DNA of 9,557 nucleotides from NCBI GenBank assembly GCA_003242495.1, contig QGUO01000113.1, positions 1-9,557 on the forward strand, given 5' to 3'. Both the position numbers and the translations under genes were made by a program. The notes under the pieces are model-generated. The model was not told the DNA's origin and did no database searches. It saw nothing but the letters and a program-made list of their open reading frames with translations. Of this stretch, positions 6,256-9,557 are shown piece by piece. The stretch is from Pseudomonadota bacterium (GTDB taxonomy: Bacteria > Pseudomonadota > Gammaproteobacteria > Steroidobacterales > Steroidobacteraceae). Position 1 is the stretch's first letter; the number at the start of each line of letters is the position of its first letter.

Positions 6256-7011
6256 ATGCGTTTCGTCCTTTACAACATCAGGTATGCAACTGGCACCGGT
6301 CCCACATTCCATCTGCCGGTCCCGGGCGCCGGGTACCTGCGCAGCAATGTCCGGGTGCTCGAGCGCATCACGAATTACCTGAAATCGCTCGATCCCGACC
6401 TGGTGGGACTGATCGAAGTCGACACCGGCTCGATCCGCTCGGGCCTCGTGAACCAGGCGCGCCAGATCGCCGATTCGCTCGGGCACTACTCGACTTACCA
6501 GTGCAAGTACGGTGCGGCCTCGCTCAATCAGTTCCTGCCCATCGTGCGCAAGCAGGGCAATGCCTTCCTGGCGGCGCCGCGGGTCGAGGGCGAGCGGTTT
6601 CATTATTTCCAGACGGGCATCAAGCGCCTCATCATCGAGCTCGAGCTCGAGGATGTCTCGATCTTCCTGGTGCATCTGTCGCTGAAGTTCCGCCACCGCC
6701 ACGACCAGCTGCGACACCTGCATGAGCTGGTCAAGCGCGCCACCAAGCCGGTGATCGTGGCCGGCGACTTCAATACCTTCTGGGGCGATCACGAGATCTA
6801 TCTCTTCATGGAGGCCTCGGGGCTCAAGAGCGCGAACGAGCGCGGTCTGCCGTCCTATCCCAGCCGCAACCCGCGCAAGGAGCTGGATTTCGTCCTGTAC
6901 TCCAACGGCATCCAGATCACGCGCTTCGAAGTGCCCGACGTGCGTTTCTCCGACCATCGCCCGCTGGTGTGCGATTTCCAGGTGCGCAAGACGCCCGCCC
7001 GCGTGGCATGA
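6256..7011 (+). CDS. endonuclease/exonuclease/phosphatase (EEP) family protein
   Basis: A 251-aa metal-dependent phosphodiesterase/nuclease fold of the EEP superfamily (DNase I, ExoIII, inositol phosphatases). Seen: first strand MRFVLYNIRYA with Asn7; VGLIEVDTG with metal-ligand Glu54; IFLVHLSLKFRHR with His140; IVAGDFNTFWGD with Asp171 and Asn173; ELDFVLYSNG with Asp211; and the C-terminal FSDHRPLVCDF with the catalytic Asp233-His234 pair. The full active-site set is present, so it should be active. There is no signal peptide, so it is probably cytosolic. The ATG precedes the first core strand directly; the ribosome site is poor. The substrate cannot be told from sequence; such proteins can act on DNA, RNA, phospholipids or small phosphodiesters. 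It is divergent from the TIR-like gene and followed by a strong hairpin. Confidence 0.9.
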   Translation: MRFVLYNIRYATGTGPTFHLPVPGAGYLRSNVRVLERITNYLKSLDPDLVGLIEVDTGSIRSGLVNQARQIADSLGHYSTYQCKYGAASLNQFLPIVRKQGNAFLAAPRVEGERFHYFQTGIKRLIIELELEDVSIFLVHLSLKFRHRHDQLRHLHELVKRATKPVIVAGDFNTFWGDHEIYLFMEASGLKSANERGLPSYPSRNPRKELDFVLYSNGIQITRFEVPDVRFSDHRPLVCDFQVRKTPARVA

Positions 7012-7014
7012 GCT

Positions 7015-7041
7015 GACCCCGGCCAGCGGCCCGGAGGGGTC
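7015..7041 (+). terminator. strong stem-loop 3' of the EEP gene
   Basis: GACCCC (7015-7020) pairs with GGGGTC (7036-7041), and GGCC (7021-7024) pairs with GGCC (7028-7031) around an AGC loop, with a CGGA bulge. It begins 4 bases after the stop. No T-tract follows, so it is either a Rho-independent-like structure of weak efficiency or an mRNA 3'-end stabiliser. Confidence 0.5.
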
Positions 7042-7532
7042 TCGCTTCGGAGGCGGCTTCCACGGAATCGACTCGTCTGCCGACGCGTGAGGCCGACCCC
7101 GCGGGCCGATACCCCGGCGCCGACGCTCGGACCGCTCCGCAGGGCCGATGGTCAACGGGCGCCCCCCGGCACCCGTTCTCGGCGCCGGACTCCCCAGGAC
7201 CCGATGTCAGGGCCTCGCGGGCCGCGACTGCTTCACGAACGTCGTCCGCCTGCTGCCCTTCTCGGCCCTGGCCGACTCTCCGACCCCACTGCCCCGAGCC
7301 ACGCTCGCTGTCGGGCTCCCCTACTTGCGGCGGCCGCCCCGAACGACCCCCATGGACGTTGTATTTCGGCGTGTGCAGACTTCCATCCCGGCATTCGCTG
7401 CCGCGGCGCGTGCGCCGTGGGCAGGCGACCGACCCGCGAGCGCCGGCCGGGCGTGCAGGTCGTGCCGCGCGGTGCGTACCGCCGCGCCGGCGGTCGACCT
7501 GCAACAAGAATGAGTCATCGAGGAGAGAGCCC
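7042..7532. other. long GC-rich intergenic region before the beta-oxidation gene
   Basis: Open frames here are a by-product of high GC and show no domain or ribosome site. It holds a CGGCGC-GT-GCGCCG inverted repeat (7404-7417) and a longer imperfect stem-loop at 7454-7503. No clear sigma70 promoter was found, though a short AT-richer patch (TTGTATTT) sits near 7359-7366. Confidence 0.5.
7454..7503. repeat. 50-bp imperfect inverted repeat upstream of the beta-oxidation gene
   Basis: Perfect 9-bp arms TGCAGGTCG (7454-7462) and CGACCTGCA (7495-7503) enclose further GC-rich complementary blocks, including GGT-GCGT-ACC at its centre. It lies 17 bases before the ribosome site of the gene at 7533. 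It could be a leader hairpin or the site of a dimeric regulator. Confidence 0.55.
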
Positions 7533-9557
7533 ATGCAAACGTCCGCACCCCCTGACCGCTCCGCCACCACACACTGGAGCCTCTCGGTCGACGGCGAGGG
7601 CATTGCGCGGCTCGCCCTCGATCGGGCGGACGCCTCGACCAACAGCCTCTCGCGCGCCGTCATGGAGGAGCTCGGGATGCATCTCGAGTCGCTCGCCCGC
7701 CAGCGCCCCCGCGGGCTGTTGATCACGTCCGGCAAGCGCAACGGATTCATCGCCGGCGCCGACATCAGGGAATTCGTCGGCATCGCCTCGGTCGAGGAAG
7801 CGCTGCGCATGATCCGCGAGGGCCAGGCGCTGCTCGACCGGCTCGAGGCCCTCGACTGCGTGACCGTCGCGGCCATCAACGGTTTCGCCCTCGGCGGCGG
7901 CCTGGAGCTGGCCCTCGCCTGCCGCCATCGCGTGGTGGCCGACGACCCCGCCATCCGCCTCGGCTTTCCCGAGGTGCTGCTCGGCGTGCATCCCGGCCTC
8001 GGCGGCACGGTGCGCGCCGTCGCGCTCGCCGGTCCGCTGGCCGCCATGGATCTGATGTTGACGGGCCGCAGCGTAGGGCCGCAGCGCGCCCTCGAGCTCG
8101 GCCTGGTGGATCGGCTCGCACCGCCCGCCGAGCTCGAGCAGGTCGCGCGTCGGCTGATCCTCGATCCCCCGCCGCCGCGTCGACCGAGCCTGAAGCATCG
8201 CTTCCTGAACCTGGCGCCCGTGCGCTCCATCCTGGCCGGGCAGATGCGCACCCGCGTGGCGCAGCGGGCGCGGCCCGATCACTACCCTGCGCCCTACGCG
8301 CTCGTCGATCTGTGGCAGCGCTACGGGGGCAAGGGGCCGCTCGCCATGGAGGCCGAGGCCGCTTCCATGGCCGAGCTGCTGTGCACCCCCACCTCGCGCA
8401 ATCTGGTCCGCGTGTTCTTCCTGCAGGAGCGCCTCAAATCCGCCGGCAAGTCGAGCGAGGCGCCGGCGCGCCACGTGCACGTCGTGGGCGCGGGCGTGAT
8501 GGGCGGAGACATCGCCAACTGGTGTGCGTCACGTGGCCTGGAGGTCACGTTGCAGGACCGGGCGCTGGAGTACGTCACGCCCGCCATCGAGCGCGGCCGG
8601 AAGTTTTTCGAGAAACGCTTCAAGGACGCGCGCGAGCGCGAGCAGGCCCTGTCGCGGCTGCGCGCGGACGTCGAGGGCACCGGCGTCGCCGAGGCCGACG
8701 TGGTGATCGAGGCCATCTACGAGAATCTCGAAGCCAAGCAGTCCCTGTACGAGCGCCTCGAGCCCGCCATGAAGCCCGGGGCCCTGCTGGCCACCAACAC
8801 CTCGAGCATCGTGCTCGAAGCGCTCGCGGCACGGCTCGCCGACCCGCGCCGGCTGGTGGGTCTGCACTTCTTCAATCCCGTCGGACGCATGCCGCTCATC
8901 GAGGTGATCCATGGCGAGCAGACCGATCCGGCCGTCGTCCAGGCCGCGCTCGCCTTTGCGCGGCAGATCGACAAGCTGGCGATTCCCTGCCGCAGCTCGC
9001 CGGGGTTCCTGGTGAACCGGGTCTTGATGCCCTACCTGAGCGAAGCCATTCGCGCCGTGGAGGAAGGCGTGCCCCTGCTGCGCATCGACCAGGCGGCCGA
9101 AGATTTCGGCATGCCCATGGGGCCGATCGAGCTTGCCGACGTCGTCGGCCTGGATGTGATCATGAACGTCGGCAAGGTGTTCTTTGCCGAGGGCGCCGTG
9201 CCGCAGGTGTTGCGCAACCTCGACTTGCAAAAGAAATACGGCAAGAAAAGCGGCGAGGGATTCTACGTCTGGCGCGACGGCAAACCGCAGAAGCCTTCGG
9301 CCGAGGGTCGCCAGGCGCCGCCGGATCTGCAGGATCGCCTGATGCTGTCCCTGATCAACGAGGCCGTCGCCGTGTTGCGCGAGCGCGTCGTCGAGGATGC
9401 CGACCTGGTCGATGCGGGCATCATTTTCGGCGCCGGCTTCGCTCCGTTTCGCGGCGGCCCGCTCCACTACGCCCGCAGTCGCGGCGTCGATGCCGTGGTG
9501 CAGCGCCTGAAGGAGCTCGAAAGCAACCACGGCGCGCGCTTCGCACCTGATCCGGGC
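7533..9557 (+). CDS. multifunctional beta-oxidation protein: enoyl-CoA hydratase / 3-hydroxyacyl-CoA dehydrogenase (FadB/FadJ-like, 3' end cut by window)
   Basis: Catalyses two successive steps of fatty-acid beta-oxidation: hydration of trans-2-enoyl-CoA, then NAD-dependent oxidation of the L-3-hydroxyacyl-CoA, normally with a FadA/FadI thiolase as partner. The 675 codons run without a stop to the window end; FadB/FadJ are about 715-730 aa, so little is missing. N-terminal crotonase domain (about 15-210): FIAGADIREF, NGFALGGGLELALAC with catalytic Glu125, and GFPEVLLGVHPGLGG with catalytic Glu147. NAD-binding domain (about 314-490): VVGAGVMGGDIA (317-328), ATNTSSI, LHFFNPVGRMPLIEVI with catalytic His445 and Glu457. 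C-terminal domains follow: SPGFLVNRVL with Asn495, then GAGFAPFRGGPL. AGGAGAG (7521-7527) supports ATG 7533. No FadR-type operator was recognised. Whether FadB or FadJ type is unresolved. Confidence 0.95.
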   Translation, partial: MQTSAPPDRSATTHWSLSVDGEGIARLALDRADASTNSLSRAVMEELGMHLESLARQRPRGLLITSGKRNGFIAGADIREFVGIASVEEALRMIREGQALLDRLEALDCVTVAAINGFALGGGLELALACRHRVVADDPAIRLGFPEVLLGVHPGLGGTVRAVALAGPLAAMDLMLTGRSVGPQRALELGLVDRLAPPAELEQVARRLILDPPPPRRPSLKHRFLNLAPVRSILAGQMRTRVAQRARPDHYPAPYALVDLWQRYGGKGPLAMEAEAASMAELLCTPTSRNLVRVFFLQERLKSAGKSSEAPARHVHVVGAGVMGGDIANWCASRGLEVTLQDRALEYVTPAIERGRKFFEKRFKDAREREQALSRLRADVEGTGVAEADVVIEAIYENLEAKQSLYERLEPAMKPGALLATNTSSIVLEALAARLADPRRLVGLHFFNPVGRMPLIEVIHGEQTDPAVVQAALAFARQIDKLAIPCRSSPGFLVNRVLMPYLSEAIRAVEEGVPLLRIDQAAEDFGMPMGPIELADVVGLDVIMNVGKVFFAEGAVPQVLRNLDLQKKYGKKSGEGFYVWRDGKPQKPSAEGRQAPPDLQDRLMLSLINEAVAVLRERVVEDADLVDAGIIFGAGFAPFRGGPLHYARSRGVDAVVQRLKELESNHGARFAPDPG

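Noticed and set aside
5563..7155. 530-codon minus-strand open frame extending the TIR-like gene upstream
   Set aside because: The first 370 residues lie antisense to the well-supported EEP gene and look like GC-driven shadow sequence. The real domain begins at the GTG at 6034-6036.
6917..8251. 444-codon minus-strand frame
   Set aside because: Arg/Ser/Ala-rich shadow of the EEP end, the intergenic region and the beta-oxidation gene; no domain or ribosome site.
8312..9530. Long frames on both strands inside the beta-oxidation gene (8312-9550 plus, 8529-9530 and 7515-8480 minus)
   Set aside because: The frame starting at 7533 has complete catalytic motifs through this entire span, so the others are shadows of it.
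1..9557. CRISPR array, tRNA, rRNA, insertion sequence ends
   Set aside because: I looked for regularly spaced repeats, tRNA-like cloverleaf ends and transposase motifs and saw none that hold up.

Overview
This is a GC-rich chromosomal stretch, most likely from a gammaproteobacterium. That rests on the style of a FadB/FadJ-type multifunctional protein, a gammaproteobacterial-looking CapA protein and sigma70-like promoters. No rRNA, tRNA or other taxonomic marker is visible, so the placement is tentative.

Positions 1-1781 are an accessory island with all coding on the minus strand. It holds the 3' end of an RHS/YD-repeat gene, broken by an exact 13-bp tandem duplication (1587-1612) and by a second frame change near 1112-1130. 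A complete TraX-family membrane protein (54-713) follows, and is continuous in frame with the post-core part of the RHS sequence. Positions 1782-2093 hold no gene I can identify and mark where RHS homology ends.

Positions 2094-4522 hold an orphan arsH (plus strand, NADPH:FMN oxidoreductase), a convergent capA-like metallophosphatase (minus strand), and a divergent 79-residue protein ending in a CxxC motif, preceded by a good sigma70-like promoter. No arsR, arsB or arsC gene accompanies arsH. No capsule or polyglutamate genes accompany capA.

Positions 4523-7011 hold a 541-bp intergenic region with a promoter and structured leader, then a 113-residue uncharacterised protein (plus strand). Next comes a convergent TIR-like protein of the DUF1863/ThsB-like class (minus strand), whose expected catalytic Glu appears to be Gln. 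It is divergent from an endonuclease/exonuclease/phosphatase (EEP) family protein (plus strand). The last two share a 219-bp promoter region.

Positions 7012-7532 are a 521-bp non-coding stretch with strong hairpins. They lead into a fatty-acid beta-oxidation multifunctional protein (enoyl-CoA hydratase plus 3-hydroxyacyl-CoA dehydrogenase) that starts at 7533 and runs off the end of the window almost complete.

The genes do not form one operon: most are single units facing towards or away from each other. The strongest candidates for new biology are the RHS-TraX junction and the TIR-like/EEP divergent pair. Neither can be called a defined system from this window alone.
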